A stretch of 58,663 nucleotides of DNA from Alphaproteobacteria bacterium (GCA_018819265.1 JAHJQI010000008.1:1-58663), one strand, 5' to 3'. Counted from the first letter of the stretch, positions 27,466-37,447 are shown. Notes: generated by a model not told the origin, from the letters alone. Translations and numbers: made by a program.

Positions 27466-28722
27466 CTATCGCCGGTCGCGCGCACCCAGCGTGCGAAGGC
27501 GCAAGGCCTGCAGCTTGATGAAGCCTTCGGCGTCCTTCTGATCGTAGGCGCCCTGATCGTCCTCGAAGGTCACGAGGCGATCCGAATAAAGCGACTTTTC
27601 GCTGTTTCTGCCGACTACGATGATGTTGCCCTTGTAGAGCTTGAGCCGCACCTCGCCCTCGACGTGCTCCTGGCTCTTGTCGATCAGCGCCTGCAGCATC
27701 TCTCGCTCGGGCGAGAACCAGAAGCCGTTGTAGATGAGCTCCGCGTAGCGCGGCATAAGATCGTCTTTCAGGTGCGCCGCGCCACGGTCGAGCGTCAGGC
27801 TTTCCATCGCCCGGTGCGCCGCGATCAGGATCGTGCCGCCGGGCGTTTCATAGACGCCGCGCGATTTCATGCCCACGAACCGATTCTCGACGAGATCGAT
27901 GCGGCCGATGCCGTTGTCGCGGCCAAGATCGTTGAGCCTTGCGAGCAGGGTCGCCGGCGACAAGGCCTCGCCGTCGATCGATACCGCATCTCCCTTCTTG
28001 AAGCCGATCGTGATCACCGTCGGTTCGTCGGGGGCCTCCTCCGGAGAGACCGTGCGCATATAGACGTAAGGAGGAGCCTCCACGTTGGGATCTTCGAGAA
28101 CCTTGCCTTCGGACGAGGAGTGCAGGAGGTTTGCGTCGACCGAGAACGGCGCTTCCCCGCGCTTGTCTTTCGGCACAGGGATCTGATGCTTCTCGGCGAA
28201 CTCGATGAGATGTTCGCGGCTCTTGAACTGCCACTCCCGCCACGGCGCGATGATCTTGATCGACGGCTCCAGCGCGTAATAGCCGAGTTCGAAGCGGATC
28301 TGGTCGTTGCCCTTGCCGGTCGCCCCGTGGCAGACGGCATCTGCCCCGGTTGCCCGTGCAATCTCGATCTGGCGCTTGGCGATCAACGGCCGCGCGATCG
28401 ATGTGCCGAGGAGGTAGACCCCTTCATAGAGCGCGTTCGCACGCATCATGGGAAAGACATAATCGGCGACGAATTCCTCGCGCAGGTCCTCGATGAAGAT
28501 GTTTTGGTCTTTGATACCAAGCAGTTCGGCCTTCTTGCGGGCCGGTTCCAGCTCTTCGCCCTGGCCCAGGTCGGCGGTGAACGTCACCACCTCGGCGCCA
28601 TAGGATTCTTGTAGCCATTTCAATATGATAGATGTGTCTAGCCCGCCCGAATAGGCGAGCACGACCTTCTTCACCTGGCCCTTCTTCGAAAGTCCACCGC
28701 CTGCGTCATTTTCAGCTGCCAT
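27466..28722 (-). CDS. argG: argininosuccinate synthase
   Basis: The protein has 418 residues. The N-type ATP pyrophosphatase loop AYSGGLDTS follows a ~20-residue leader, then [33 protein letters not shown] and [17 protein letters not shown]. It joins citrulline and aspartate in arginine synthesis. It stands alone, with 223 bases of unassigned sequence upstream before the divergent small exported protein gene. Confidence 0.95.
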   Translation of the reverse strand: MAAENDAGGGLSKKGQVKKVVLAYSGGLDTSIILKWLQESYGAEVVTFTADLGQGEELEPARKKAELLGIKDQNIFIEDLREEFVADYVFPMMRANALYEGVYLLGTSIARPLIAKRQIEIARATGADAVCHGATGKGNDQIRFELGYYALEPSIKIIAPWREWQFKSREHLIEFAEKHQIPVPKDKRGEAPFSVDANLLHSSSEGKVLEDPNVEAPPYVYMRTVSPEEAPDEPTVITIGFKKGDAVSIDGEALSPATLLARLNDLGRDNGIGRIDLVENRFVGMKSRGVYETPGGTILIAAHRAMESLTLDRGAAHLKDDLMPRYAELIYNGFWFSPEREMLQALIDKSQEHVEGEVRLKLYKGNIIVVGRNSEKSLYSDRLVTFEDDQGAYDQKDAEGFIKLQALRLRTLGARDRR

Positions 28723-28945
28723 GCTCGTTCTCAGGCTCCCGTCTTATTCATGTGCGATTGGCGCGGCACTATAGGCAAACCGCATAAAGCGGCAAGGCGC
28801 GGCTATGGCCCGTAGGTCGTTGTCCCGGCATTGACAGGCTTTCAACGACTGCGTCGTCGCGACGACAGGTCACTTGTCGAAACCCGCCATTCGGTCTTTA
28901 CATGCGCCGACCAAATTCTAGTGGCAGCCAATAAGGGGATAATCC

Positions 28946-29323
28946 GTGAAGGCAAATACCGTAGTCAAACTCGTCATGGGCGCGGCACTTTCGATCGCCG
29001 TAGCCTTCAGTGCCACCGCGGTGGTCAGCGCGCAGGAAGCCAAACCTGCGGCCGCGACAGCCAAGGCGCCGAGCGTCTGCAAGGGGCTTGACGAAGCAGC
29101 ATGCTCAGCCAGTGCCGACAAGAACTGCAAGTGGATCGCCGCCCGCACGGTGAACGGCAAGGACCGCAAGGCGCATTGCCGCGTCGTCGCGGGCAACCCG
29201 TGCGTGCGTCTCGACCAAGCGGCCTGCACCGCTGCCGCCGACAAGAACTGCAAGTGGATCACCGACGCACTCAATCCCAAAGGCAAACCGCGCAAGCCGT
29301 TCTGCCGCCGGGACGCAAAGTAG
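28946..29323 (+). CDS. small exported protein with two Cys repeats
   Basis: The protein has 125 residues. GTG at 28946 follows AAGGGGATAATCC. A signal peptide runs to about residue 29 (VVSAQ). The mature part is two copies of a ~40-residue unit, each with pattern C-x-x-L-D-x-A-A-C...A-D-K-N-C-K-W-I...G-K-x-R-K...C-R, giving four conserved Cys per unit. The spacing suggests two small disulfide-linked domains. Similar repeats occur in uncharacterised alphaproteobacterial proteins. I know of no function. Confidence 0.75.
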   Translation: MKANTVVKLVMGAALSIAVAFSATAVVSAQEAKPAAATAKAPSVCKGLDEAACSASADKNCKWIAARTVNGKDRKAHCRVVAGNPCVRLDQAACTAAADKNCKWITDALNPKGKPRKPFCRRDAK

Positions 29324-29368
29324 TAGGAAGACTTATTTCGACGTTACGCCGGACCGGCCGCTGCTGTC

Positions 29369-30031
29369 TCAGCGCGGCCGGAATGGTTTGAAGAACTCCA
29401 TCAGCATCGCCGGCTGGAACGGCATGATGGCGAATGTGACCGAGAACGGGTTGGGAACCTGCGCTTCAACCCGGTTCAAAACCGGTGCCGTGGTGGCTTT
29501 CGCTGCCGCCCCGAAGGCCGTCAGGGCCTTCTCCACCGATTTCGCGGCAACGCTGTAGGCATCCATTGCAGCCGCATTTCCACGTGCCGTCGGCCATGCC
29601 ACCTGCTCGGGCACTCCTAAAGAGATCATGCCGACCGCCATCGGCCACGCCGTCGCATTGCGCGGCATCATCATCTCCATCCATGGCGCCAGCGGCGAAA
29701 ACATTCCATAGCCGGACCCGGCGCCGAACGGCGTCAGCGACGCCAGCGGATTGGCCCGCATGATCGCGTTGGGAACCGCCGCCCACGGCAGCATGTAGTC
29801 GAACTTGCCGGATTGGCCGTATTGGCCAGTGTGGCCGGGCTGAAAGATCTGCATCCCGCCGGAAGACCGCTGCGAATTTGCGTTCTCGACGAACGTGTCG
29901 ATCGACTGCCCCCACGCGCGCAGCATCTGGTCCGTCATCGCCTGGTAGGCCGCCCCGCTGGCGTTCAGGTAGTTGACGACGGCTTTGGTGCAGCTCTCGT
30001 TGAAGCGCGCCTGCGTATCGAAGTCGAACAT
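29369..30031 (-). CDS. possible phasin-like protein
   Basis: The protein has 220 residues with no signal peptide. The N-terminal ~60 residues form an amphipathic helix stretch (QARFNESCTKAVVNYLNASG and MTDQMLRAWGQSIDTFVENA) that resembles granule-associated phasins. The middle is Gly/Pro/Met-rich, and an Ala-rich helix (YSVAAKSVEKALTAFGAAAK) precedes a hydrophobic C-terminus (FAIMPFQPAMLMEFF). The family call is tentative. Two TGC-N3-GCA sites at 30165-30196, the type of sequence bound by the PHA regulator PhaR, sit in the 224-base upstream region and support the idea. Confidence 0.45.
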   Translation of the reverse strand: MFDFDTQARFNESCTKAVVNYLNASGAAYQAMTDQMLRAWGQSIDTFVENANSQRSSGGMQIFQPGHTGQYGQSGKFDYMLPWAAVPNAIMRANPLASLTPFGAGSGYGMFSPLAPWMEMMMPRNATAWPMAVGMISLGVPEQVAWPTARGNAAAMDAYSVAAKSVEKALTAFGAAAKATTAPVLNRVEAQVPNPFSVTFAIMPFQPAMLMEFFKPFRPR

Positions 30032-30164
30032 GTGCTTGGACCTTGGCTATCGGCATGAGTGGACCGGGCGCAGGAAAGCGGTGGAATTCAATCCGCGCGC
30101 CGATGGGCCTGCCGCGCTACTGGCCGTCCCCAATGCTGCAATTTAAGTCACAATAGTTGACGTT

Positions 30165-30196
30165 TTGCAGCGCAACAAGATTTTTCTGCGACGCAA
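30165..30196. promoter_or_regulatory. two TGC-N3-GCA sites upstream of the phasin-like gene
   Basis: TTGCAGCGCAA (30165-30175) and CTGCGACGCAA (30186-30196) each contain TGC-N3-GCA. Their centres are 21 bases apart, about two helical turns, on one face of the DNA. PhaR-type repressors of polyhydroxyalkanoate granule genes bind TGC/GCA inverted motifs of this kind. Assignment to PhaR is inference. Confidence 0.4.
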
Positions 30197-30255
30197 TAAT
30201 CTTGCTGTGGAATCGAGGCTTTGCGACGCTTGGAGAAGTTCCTGCGGAACGTGCG

Positions 30256-30828
30256 CTAATGCGTCTTGCGCAAACCCCGGTCGGGTACGGTAATGGCCGG
30301 TTCGCCCGTCGTTTCGTCGGCGCCGCCGTAGTCTTTCGCCTTGAGATGCCCTCGCGACGCTGTTTCAGGCACCGGCGCCTCTCGAAGGGGATCGGCGAAT
30401 TCCCGCACCGGGCCACTGCCGCGCCCCGCCACCAGCCAGTAAACGTACCCGGCGATGATGCCCGAGAAGGCGAACGCGGCAACCGCGTAGCTGTTGGCGA
30501 TGGTGAAATTGCCGCTTCTCTCGCCGGCGTAGAGCGCAGCAAACCCCAAAAGCGCGATCGCCAGCCCGACGAAGACGTAATAGGCCCAGCCGCGCAATCC
30601 TTGTACGATGCCGAAGAGGATCGCGGCTGCGGCGAAAGGCGCCGCAAAAATCGCGAACTGGGTCGCCGCCGAAAGCGCCACCGCAAGCGCGCGGCCGGCC
30701 TGTTCCATTCGCGCGTCGCCTTCGAGGCCGTAAAGGTCGACCGGCGTGATGACGAACAGGACCTGCGTCAGCGCCGCCGCCAGGCACGCCAGCACGAAAC
30801 CGAAAAGAAAGCGGACAAAGTTCGCCAT
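30256..30828 (-). CDS. conserved membrane protein, paralogue 1
   Basis: The protein has 190 residues with four predicted membrane helices (FLFGFVLACLAAALTQVLF, the AATQFAIFAAPFAAAAILF region, WAYYVFVGLAIALLGFAALY and AVAAFAFSGIIAGYVYWLV). The C-terminal ~50 residues are hydrophilic and rich in Glu, Pro, Arg and Gly. The last helix ends in YWLVAGRGSG, closely resembling the end of the next membrane protein, so the two are probably duplicates. No function is known to me. Confidence 0.6.
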   Translation of the reverse strand: MANFVRFLFGFVLACLAAALTQVLFVITPVDLYGLEGDARMEQAGRALAVALSAATQFAIFAAPFAAAAILFGIVQGLRGWAYYVFVGLAIALLGFAALYAGERSGNFTIANSYAVAAFAFSGIIAGYVYWLVAGRGSGPVREFADPLREAPVPETASRGHLKAKDYGGADETTGEPAITVPDRGLRKTH

Positions 30829-30925
30829 TGAGCGGTCACCCGGGTATCCGCGGATGCGCCATTCGCCCGCGGCTACAGGACGTTATACGCACCAACGCCG
30901 AAGCTGCAATTACCGCGTGCGATCA

Positions 30926-31339
30926 TCAGGCAGACCGTCCCGCAACAAGCCAGTAGACCAAGCCCCCCGCAAAGCCCGAGACAGCGAACACCTGCCAGAC
31001 CACCGCCGGTCCGCCCTCGACGCCTTGCGCGAGAAGTGGCGTTACCGCCATCGAGACCCCACCTCCGATGACGTAGTAGAGCAGCGACCGTATCCGGGCG
31101 ACCTCGCCGATTATCGCGAAGACGATCGCCGGTATGATCGTGAACGTCGCGAAAATCAGGCTCGCCTGATCGATCAGCGCGAATACCCGATCGAGTTTCC
31201 CTCCCGCGACCTCATCGGCGTGGATCGACTGCGTGAAACGCTCAAGACCGAGCGTGAAGAGGACGAACGCGGTGACCGCAGCGCCGATCACAAAGGCGAG
31301 CGGCACCAGGATGATCCTGCCGACCGTTTTCCAGAACAT
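30926..31339 (-). CDS. conserved membrane protein, paralogue 2
   Basis: The protein has 137 residues from the ATG at 31339. It has four membrane helices with the same order as its neighbour, and ends in FAGGLVYWLVAGRSA, matching the paralogue's GYVYWLVAGRGS. It lacks the hydrophilic tail. It lies 51 bases after rlmN on the same strand, so it could be co-transcribed with it. Function unknown. Confidence 0.6.
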   Translation of the reverse strand: MFWKTVGRIILVPLAFVIGAAVTAFVLFTLGLERFTQSIHADEVAGGKLDRVFALIDQASLIFATFTIIPAIVFAIIGEVARIRSLLYYVIGGGVSMAVTPLLAQGVEGGPAVVWQVFAVSGFAGGLVYWLVAGRSA

Positions 31340-31390
31340 AGTTGGTCTCAAGCCCCCGTCCGACCCGTCAGAAATCGCTGGCCCATTGTC

Positions 31391-32611
31391 CTATTCAGTC
31401 TCGCCCGCCGGCAGCACAACCGGCAGCCGTTCGGAGGCGCGCAGCTTGAGGCTGGCCGATTTCAACTGCCCGCAGGCCGCCAGGATGTCGCGCCCGCGCG
31501 GCGTCCGGACCGGGCTTGCATAGCCCGCCTTGTTGACGATCTCGGCGAACCGCTCGATCTGCTCCCATTGCGAACATTCATAGTCGGCGCCCGGCCACGC
31601 ATTGAACGGGATCAAGTTGATCTTGGCGGGAATGCCGGCCAACAGCCGCACCAGCGCGCGGGCATCCGCGAGGCCGTCGTTGACGCCCTTCAGCATGACG
31701 TATTCGAACGTGATCCGACGCGCATTCGAAAGCCCCGGATAATTCCGGCAGGCGTTGAGGAGTTCCTTGATGGGATATTTGCGGTTTATCGGAACGAGTA
31801 CATCGCGCAGCTCGTCGGTAACCGCATGCAGCGAAATCGCCAGCATTGTCCCGGCTTCTTCACCCCAGCGCCCGATTTCGGGAACCACGCCCGACGTCGA
31901 CAATGTGATCCGGCGGCGCGAATGCGCCAGCCCGCCGCTGTCGGCGGCAATAGCCATGGCGTCTCGCACGTTGTCGAAATTGTAGAGCGGCTCGCCCATC
32001 CCCATTAGAACGATGTTGGTGATCTTGCGGTCGGATTCCGGCAGCCGCCCGCCGTCGTCCGGAGAGTGAGCCCCCGGCCAGTCGCCGATGCGGTCGCGCG
32101 CCAGCAGGATCTGCCCGACGATTTCCGCTTGCGTAAGGTTGCGCACAAGCTTCTGCGTGCCGGTGTGGCAGAACGTGCAGGTCAGCGTGCAGCCGACCTG
32201 GCTGGAGATACACAGCGTTCCCCGATCGCTTTCGGGTATGTAGACGGTCTCGACCTCGGGGGCATGCGCTTCGTGCCCGCGCCTGGGCAGCCGCAACAGC
32301 CACTTGCGCGTCCCGTCCTGCGAAATCTGCTCGGACACGATTTCCGGACGCTCAAGCGAAAAGGCTCCCTCGAGCACCGCGCGCAGGTCCTTGGAGACGT
32401 CCGTCATGTCTTCAAACGAGCGCACGCCGCGCGCATAGATCCAGCTCCAAAGCTGGCCGACCCGCATGCGCCGCTGCCTCTCGGGGACACCGATAGACGC
32501 GAACGCCGCCGCCAGTTCATCGCGCCCGGCCCCCGCCAGAGATGGCAGGCCCGCATCGGCTTCAAACCGCCCGCCTTCGCCTTCAGGAACCGTTTTGAGA
32601 ACGACAACCAT
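31391..32611 (-). CDS. rlmN: 23S rRNA/tRNA dual-specificity adenine-C2 methyltransferase
   Basis: The protein has 406 residues from the ATG at 32611; an in-frame extension to 32692 has no family match. The radical-SAM cluster [14 protein letters not shown] and the catalytic C-terminal Cys in DILAACGQL are present, with [14 protein letters not shown] in between. RlmN methylates A2503 of 23S rRNA and A37 of some tRNAs. A segment with [14 protein letters not shown] is a small insert seen in alphaproteobacterial RlmN. It is divergent from the spermidine-synthase-like gene. Confidence 0.95.
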   Translation of the reverse strand: MVVVLKTVPEGEGGRFEADAGLPSLAGAGRDELAAAFASIGVPERQRRMRVGQLWSWIYARGVRSFEDMTDVSKDLRAVLEGAFSLERPEIVSEQISQDGTRKWLLRLPRRGHEAHAPEVETVYIPESDRGTLCISSQVGCTLTCTFCHTGTQKLVRNLTQAEIVGQILLARDRIGDWPGAHSPDDGGRLPESDRKITNIVLMGMGEPLYNFDNVRDAMAIAADSGGLAHSRRRITLSTSGVVPEIGRWGEEAGTMLAISLHAVTDELRDVLVPINRKYPIKELLNACRNYPGLSNARRITFEYVMLKGVNDGLADARALVRLLAGIPAKINLIPFNAWPGADYECSQWEQIERFAEIVNKAGYASPVRTPRGRDILAACGQLKSASLKLRASERLPVVLPAGETE

Positions 32612-32802
32612 CGCTTTTTCTGTTTCGCTTTCCGAATGTGGCGGACGCCGCCGCATGAATGCGGGCGTTCGTCGAGTTGCGCGTGCCCGCATTTATTGCC
32701 GGGAGTGGGATTACCGCAAGGGTTCGCGCCAATATTTCTGCCCCGCTCGCCTCCATGCTAAACGAAATGCGCCAATTCGCCCCCACCCCTTCGTGAGCCC
32801 AG

Positions 32803-34392
32803 ATGAACACCAGGATTGAGACGGACCGGACCACGGCAGGCGATTTGACGCCTCTTCGCCGCAACCTGACAATCGCGATCTATCTCCTCATCACCGGAAT
32901 ATCGGCCGCCTGCGGTCTCGTCATCGAAATCGTCGCAGGCCGCATGATCGCGCCATATCTCGGCATGTCGCTTTACACCTGGACGGCCATCATCGCGGTG
33001 GTTCTCGCCGGCTTTTCCGCCGGCCACTGGGTCGGCGGCTGGCTCGCCGAAAAACCGGCCAGTGAGGCGCGCCGGGCCGTGGCGTTCAGTCTCTTCCTCG
33101 CCGGCCTCACCGCCGCCATGAGCCTCGTTCTCCTGCGCACGCTGTCGGGTCCGATCCTCTCGCTCGGGTTTGCTCCTGTCCCAACGATCCTGCTCATGAC
33201 CTTCGCGCTGTTCTTCCCGCCCAGCTTCTTCGTCGGCATCCCCTCCCCGGCATTGACCAAACTGGCAATCGACGAAGCCCCGCACCGCATGGGAACGCTG
33301 CTTGGGGCGTTCTACGCCGTCGGCGCCTTCGGCAGCATCCTCGGCACGCTCGCCGCCGGCTACATTTTCATTTCCTATTTCGGTTCGATCCGCACGATTC
33401 TGACAGTGGCGTTCCTCTACCTCGCCATGGCCGCCGCGCTGTTCCTCCAGGACCGCCGCCGCACGCAAAAAGCCCTTCTGGAACCGGGAACGCTCGTCCC
33501 GATCATTGCAGCAGCCGTCGTATTCTCCGGTGCATTGCTGTGGGGCCGCGGCGTCCTCGCCTTCGTCGAGAACTGCACTAAAGAGAGCGCCTACTACTGT
33601 ATCCGCGTCATCGACATCACCGACGAAGTCGGACTGCCCGCCCGCACCATGGTCCTCGACAACCTCGGCCACGGCACCAGCCTGCGCGACCGTCCCGACA
33701 TCTTCCTGACGCCCTATATCGAAGCCCAGGACAACCTGGTCGGGACCCGCTTCGCCGACCGCAACGGCGATATCTCGGCCTTCTTCATCGGCGGCGGTGC
33801 TTACACCCTGCCGCGCGCCTGGATCGCCCGCTGGCCGCAAGCCCGCGCCACCATCGCCGAAGTCGACCCTGACGTGACGGCGAGCGCGCGCAAGTCGTTC
33901 TGGCTGCAGGACAGCGAGCGGCTGATCGTGCATCACCAGGACGCACGACGCGCTCTTCAGCAACAGCCGGAGAACGCCTTCGACATCATCGTCGGCGACG
34001 CCTTCCACGACATCGCGATCCCCCAGCATCTTGTGACGCAGGAGTTCTTCACCCTCGCCAGGAGCCGGTTGAAGGAAGGCGGCATCTACCTGATGAACGT
34101 CATCGACAGCGGTAGCAATCCCCGCCTAGCACTCTCCATTTTGCAAACGCTCGAATCCGGGTTTCCGGCGGTCGAACTCTGGCAATCCGAAGGTCAGGGC
34201 GAGCGGCAGACCTACGTCCTTCTCGCCGCCAGCACCCCGACCCCGGTTGCCGCCCTGCGCTCGCGCATCGACCCGGATGCCAACTGGCAACGCCTGCCCC
34301 CGTCCAAAATAGCAGCTCTGAAGAAGGCCGCGGCGCCGCTCGTCCTCACCGACGACTTCGCCCCCGTAGACCGGCTCATCGGTGTGCAGTAA
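32803..34392 (+). CDS. membrane-fused spermidine-synthase-like protein
   Basis: The protein has 529 residues. Roughly the first 250 hold about seven membrane helices (AIYLLITGISAACGLVIEIVAG, then TWTAIIAVVLAGFSAGHWVGG and others). The C-terminal half is a Rossmann methyltransferase/aminopropyltransferase fold: SAFFIGGGAYTLPRAW, the acidic EVDPDV after beta 2, and FDIIVGDAFHD. These fused proteins are common, and polyamine synthesis is not proven for them; the GGGxY loop replaces the usual spermidine-synthase GGGDG, so a different substrate is likely. Upstream is the short promoter region shared with rlmN. Confidence 0.8.
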   Translation: MNTRIETDRTTAGDLTPLRRNLTIAIYLLITGISAACGLVIEIVAGRMIAPYLGMSLYTWTAIIAVVLAGFSAGHWVGGWLAEKPASEARRAVAFSLFLAGLTAAMSLVLLRTLSGPILSLGFAPVPTILLMTFALFFPPSFFVGIPSPALTKLAIDEAPHRMGTLLGAFYAVGAFGSILGTLAAGYIFISYFGSIRTILTVAFLYLAMAAALFLQDRRRTQKALLEPGTLVPIIAAAVVFSGALLWGRGVLAFVENCTKESAYYCIRVIDITDEVGLPARTMVLDNLGHGTSLRDRPDIFLTPYIEAQDNLVGTRFADRNGDISAFFIGGGAYTLPRAWIARWPQARATIAEVDPDVTASARKSFWLQDSERLIVHHQDARRALQQQPENAFDIIVGDAFHDIAIPQHLVTQEFFTLARSRLKEGGIYLMNVIDSGSNPRLALSILQTLESGFPAVELWQSEGQGERQTYVLLAASTPTPVAALRSRIDPDANWQRLPPSKIAALKKAAAPLVLTDDFAPVDRLIGVQ

Positions 34393-34410
34393 AGCGCGGA
34401 TTCAATCCGC

Positions 34411-35064
34411 TCATGGCGTCCACTTGAGGAAGTTGGCGAGCAGCCGAAGACCCAGCGTCTGGCTCTTTTCGGGATGGAACTGGGTTCCAGCCAGATGATC
34501 GCGCGCCACCATCGCCGTGATCGGCCCGCCGTAGTCGGTTTCGGCAACCACGTGATCGCAGTTTTCCGGCACCAGATGGTAGGAGTGCACGAAATAGGCA
34601 TGCAGCCCGCTGGGTCCGGTTTCGATCCCGTCAAGCAGTGGATGCGGCCGAACGACCTGCAACGTGTTCCAACCCATGTGCGGGATCTTCAAGGCCGGAT
34701 CGGATGGCTCGATATGGCGGACTTCGCCAGGGATCCATCCGAACCCTTCGGTGATGCCGAATTCTAGGCCGCGGCTCGCCATCAGCTGCATGCCAACGCA
34801 GATCCCCAGAAACGGTCGCTCCTTCTGCATCACCGCAGTGTGGAGAGCTTCCAACAGCCCGGGAACCGCCTCCAGTCCGGCCCGGCAGTCGGCGAACGCG
34901 CCGACACCGGGGAGTATGACACGGTCGGCGGCGGCAACTTCGGCGGGATCGGAAGTGATGCGGCAGCCGACATTGGCCTCGCACTCGCGGGCGGCTCGTT
35001 CAAGCGCCTTGCCAGCCGAGTGAAGATTGCCCGAGCCGTAATCGATGATGACAGCGGTCTTCAT
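34411..35064 (-). CDS. hisH: imidazole glycerol phosphate synthase glutaminase subunit
   Basis: The protein has 217 residues. It is a class I glutamine amidotransferase with nucleophile Cys89 in [21 protein letters not shown] at the N-terminus, and the FHPEKS motif with the catalytic His near the C-terminus. It feeds ammonia to HisF in histidine synthesis. It is the last gene of hisB-DUF2628-hisH; hisF and hisE are not in the window and hisA is 6 kb away on the other strand, so the operon is split. Confidence 0.95.
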   Translation of the reverse strand: MKTAVIIDYGSGNLHSAGKALERAARECEANVGCRITSDPAEVAAADRVILPGVGAFADCRAGLEAVPGLLEALHTAVMQKERPFLGICVGMQLMASRGLEFGITEGFGWIPGEVRHIEPSDPALKIPHMGWNTLQVVRPHPLLDGIETGPSGLHAYFVHSYHLVPENCDHVVAETDYGGPITAMVARDHLAGTQFHPEKSQTLGLRLLANFLKWTP

Positions 35065-35065
35065 C

Positions 35066-35533
35066 TCAGACCTGACCGTCCACGGCCGCTGCTGATCCGT
35101 TCTGGTCCTGCGCGCCGATCCAGCGCTCGAGGAAACGCCGCTCGCACTCGCGCATGTTGGCCCCGCTCACCGTGCCGATCATCCGCCAGCCCTTGCGCTC
35201 CAGCGTCCACCGCTGCATCGAATCGGCTTCGAATGCGACGATCAAATTGAGTGCCAGACTGACCAGCGTAGTCCAGGCCATTCCCGCATCGAGCAGGAAG
35301 AGGATGCCGCCGAGCACCGCGGCAACCACGACATAGCCTAGAAACGCCAGCCACAGCCGGTTGACCAGCATCCATAGCGGAGCGAACAGAAACGCCCACC
35401 AGTTGAAGCCGTCCTTCACGAAGACGAAGCCATCGGCCCGCTCGACGGCTGCGGGCGCTGGTTTGGCGGATTCGTGGACGGTATAGGCAACCACGCGATT
35501 CGAGGCTCCGATTGAGCTCAACGTCATTAACAT
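35066..35533 (-). CDS. DUF2628 family membrane protein
   Basis: The protein has 155 residues from the ATG at 35533, two bases after the hisB stop. The N-terminal part has [21 protein letters not shown], the family signature, followed by two membrane helices ([19 protein letters not shown] and [14 protein letters not shown]) and the [23 protein letters not shown] region. Function is unknown; the position between hisB and hisH is conserved in many Hyphomicrobiales. Confidence 0.88.
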   Translation of the reverse strand: MLMTLSSIGASNRVVAYTVHESAKPAPAAVERADGFVFVKDGFNWWAFLFAPLWMLVNRLWLAFLGYVVVAAVLGGILFLLDAGMAWTTLVSLALNLIVAFEADSMQRWTLERKGWRMIGTVSGANMRECERRFLERWIGAQDQNGSAAAVDGQV

Positions 35534-35535
35534 TC

Positions 35536-36138
35536 TCAAAGGGTCCCTTTGGTCGATGGCACGCGGCCGCCCTGACGGGGGTCGAGTTCGATAGCCTGAC
35601 GCAAGGCCCGGGCCAGACCCTTATAGCAAGTCTCGGCGATATGATGGCTGTTGTCGCCATGGATGTTGGCGACGTGGCACGTGATCCCGGCGTTCTGGAC
35701 GAAGGCCTGGAACCATTCCCGGAACAATTCCGTGTCGAATTCGCCGACCTTGTCGCGCGGGAACTCGACCTGCCACACCAGGAACGGCCGGCCGGACACG
35801 TCGATGGCGACGCGGGTCAGGCATTCGTCCATAGGAAGATGGATGTCGCTGTAGCGCGTGATGCCGATCTTATCGCCAAGCGCCTGCCTGAAGGCCTGTC
35901 CGAGCGCAATGCCGCTGTCTTCGGCGGTGTGATGGCTGTCGATGTGCAGGTCGCCCTTGGCTTTCAGCTTGATATCGATGAGGGAATGGCGCGCGAGCTG
36001 TTCGAGCATGTGATCGAGGAACCCAATCCCGGTGTCGATCTCATAGGCCCCGGTCCCATCGAGATCGATCTCGACGGCGATTTCGGTTTCATTGGTCTTC
36101 CGCTCGATTTTCGCGGTTCGCTTTGCTGGTGCGCTCAC
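35536..36138 (-). CDS. hisB: imidazoleglycerol-phosphate dehydratase
   Basis: The protein has 200 residues from GTG at 36138, chosen for the GAGGAAAG site 5 bases upstream and the correct length; the frame is open 13 codons further. The manganese-binding motifs are complete: [34 protein letters not shown] and GDNSHHIAE. It is monofunctional, lacking the phosphatase domain of enterobacterial HisB. First gene of the hisB-DUF2628-hisH unit, divergent from hslV. Confidence 0.95.
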   Translation of the reverse strand: MSAPAKRTAKIERKTNETEIAVEIDLDGTGAYEIDTGIGFLDHMLEQLARHSLIDIKLKAKGDLHIDSHHTAEDSGIALGQAFRQALGDKIGITRYSDIHLPMDECLTRVAIDVSGRPFLVWQVEFPRDKVGEFDTELFREWFQAFVQNAGITCHVANIHGDNSHHIAETCYKGLARALRQAIELDPRQGGRVPSTKGTL

Positions 36139-36314
36139 GGATCTTTCCTCAAACGGCTGAAGCCATGCTTTTACCAAAGAGGCTGCGGGCCGAAAGGTTG
36201 CCGAAGGGTTAATTCGCTGCGTTTATCAGCTTGGCCGGTCGTTCGCCAGTCTTCCCCTGAGGTATGGTGTCAGGTCTTGACACCGCGCCCCTCCGCTCCC
36301 TTATCGATAGCCGA

Positions 36315-36507
36315 ACACCGGCTTGCAACTGACACGAGCCTGCGAAGTGTCAGCACTAGAAGTGTTGGCAACTAAAAAGAAACACCGGCTTGCAACTGAC
36401 ACGAGCCTGCGAAGTGTCAGCACTAGAAGTGTTGGCAAACAAAAAGAAACACCGGCTTGCAACCGACACGAGCCTGCGAAGTGTCAGCACCAGAAGTGTT
36501 GGCAACC
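36315..36507. repeat. three 67-bp tandem repeats before hslV
   Basis: Units start at 36315, 36382 and 36449, exactly 67 bases apart; the third is slightly shortened and ends at about 36507. Each opens with ACACCGGCTTGCAA and includes a hairpin with arms CTGACAC/GTGTCAG around CGAGCCTGC-like bases, and ends with GAAGTGTTGGCAA and an A-rich link. They differ at very few positions. They occupy the hisB-hslV divergent region and stop 12 bases before the hslV ATG, so the last unit lies in the leader of the mRNA. Confidence 0.9.
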
Positions 36508-36518
36508 TGAAGTGACCC

Positions 36519-37094
36519 ATGATGATGCACGACGACCATTCCCGGCAATCCGCCTTCCCCGGCTGGCACGCCACCACCATTTTGACCGTGCGCAAGAACG
36601 GCCGGGTGGTTATCGCCGGAGACGGCCAGGTCAGTCTCGGCCAGACCGTTATCAAATCGAACGCGCGCAAGGTCCGCCGCCTCGGCCGCGGCGACGTAAT
36701 CGGCGGGTTTGCCGGTGCGACAGCCGATGCCTTCACGCTGTTCGAGCGGCTTGAAACCAAGCTCGAGCAGTATCCGGGCCAACTGATGCGCGCCGCTGTC
36801 GAACTCGCGAAGGACTGGCGCACCGACCGCTACCTGCGCCGCCTTGAAGCGATGATGATCGTCGCCGACCATTCGACGACGCTGGTGCTCACCGGCACCG
36901 GCGACGTCCTGGAACCCGAGAAACACGTGATGGGCATCGGCTCGGGCGGCAATTACGCACTGGCTGCCGCACGCGCGCTGCTCGAGCAGCCACTCGAAGC
37001 TGAGGAAATCGCCCGCAAGGCGATGGCGATCGCAGCCGAGATCTGCGTCTACACCAACGACTCGATCGTCGTTGAAAGCATCGAAGCAAAGTGA
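36519..37094 (+). CDS. hslV: HslV peptidase subunit of HslUV protease
   Basis: The protein has 191 residues. The N-terminal threonine nucleophile lies in [10 protein letters not shown], Thr19 by analogy with the E. coli start, so about 18 residues are probably removed. [13 protein letters not shown] and the C-terminal [14 protein letters not shown] are typical. It forms the dodecameric proteolytic core that HslU feeds. Three ATG codons in a row occur at the start, so the exact first codon is uncertain. The upstream 67-bp repeats are in its leader. Confidence 0.95.
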   Translation: MMMHDDHSRQSAFPGWHATTILTVRKNGRVVIAGDGQVSLGQTVIKSNARKVRRLGRGDVIGGFAGATADAFTLFERLETKLEQYPGQLMRAAVELAKDWRTDRYLRRLEAMMIVADHSTTLVLTGTGDVLEPEKHVMGIGSGGNYALAAARALLEQPLEAEEIARKAMAIAAEICVYTNDSIVVESIEAK

Positions 37095-37106
37095 TGGCGG
37101 GTTATA

Positions 37107-37442
37107 ATGGCGTGGATGTACCTCATTCTGGCGGGCGCCTGCGAGGTCGCTGCGACCACGGTTTATCGGTATTCCGACGGGCTGACGCGAGCCTGGCCGA
37201 CGTTCGGGCTCGTCGTCTTTGGTGTCGTCAGCCTCTATTGTTTGCATCGGGCCGTCAGCCTTCCGGTTCCCGAAGCTATCCCCGTCGGAACTGCTTATGC
37301 GGTTTGGACCGGAGTTGGAGCCGCCGGCACCGTCCTCGTTGGAATTGCAGCATTTGGAGAATCCGCCGATGCGACCCGAATAGCGCTCTTGGTCGTGCTG
37401 ATCGGCTCGATCGCCGGCCTGAAGCTGGTCTCGGGAACATAA
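37107..37442 (+). CDS. SMR family small multidrug-resistance-like transporter
   Basis: The protein has 111 residues with four membrane helices. Landmarks of EmrE-like SMR proteins are MAWMYLILAGACEVAATT with the essential Glu in helix 1, AVSLPVPEAIPVGTAYAVWTG and the final LLVVLIGSIAGLKLV. These proteins work as antiparallel dimers exporting cations or guanidinium. It is 12 bases after hslV and apparently in the hsl operon. Confidence 0.9.
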   Translation: MAWMYLILAGACEVAATTVYRYSDGLTRAWPTFGLVVFGVVSLYCLHRAVSLPVPEAIPVGTAYAVWTGVGAAGTVLVGIAAFGESADATRIALLVVLIGSIAGLKLVSGT

Positions 37443-37447
37443 GGCAA

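Noticed and set aside
32758..34029. Large minus-strand frame opposite the spermidine-synthase-like gene
   Set aside because: Composition is that of an antisense shadow (acidic, Gly/Asp/Arg-rich) and the plus-strand frame has clear domains.
32803..34392. True spermidine synthase (speE)
   Set aside because: The nucleotide loop differs from the SpeE signature and the N-terminal half is a membrane domain; aminopropyl transfer is not supported.
36315..36507. CRISPR-like repeats upstream of hslV
   Set aside because: Units are directly adjacent 67-bp copies with no unique spacers, so this is a tandem repeat, not an array.
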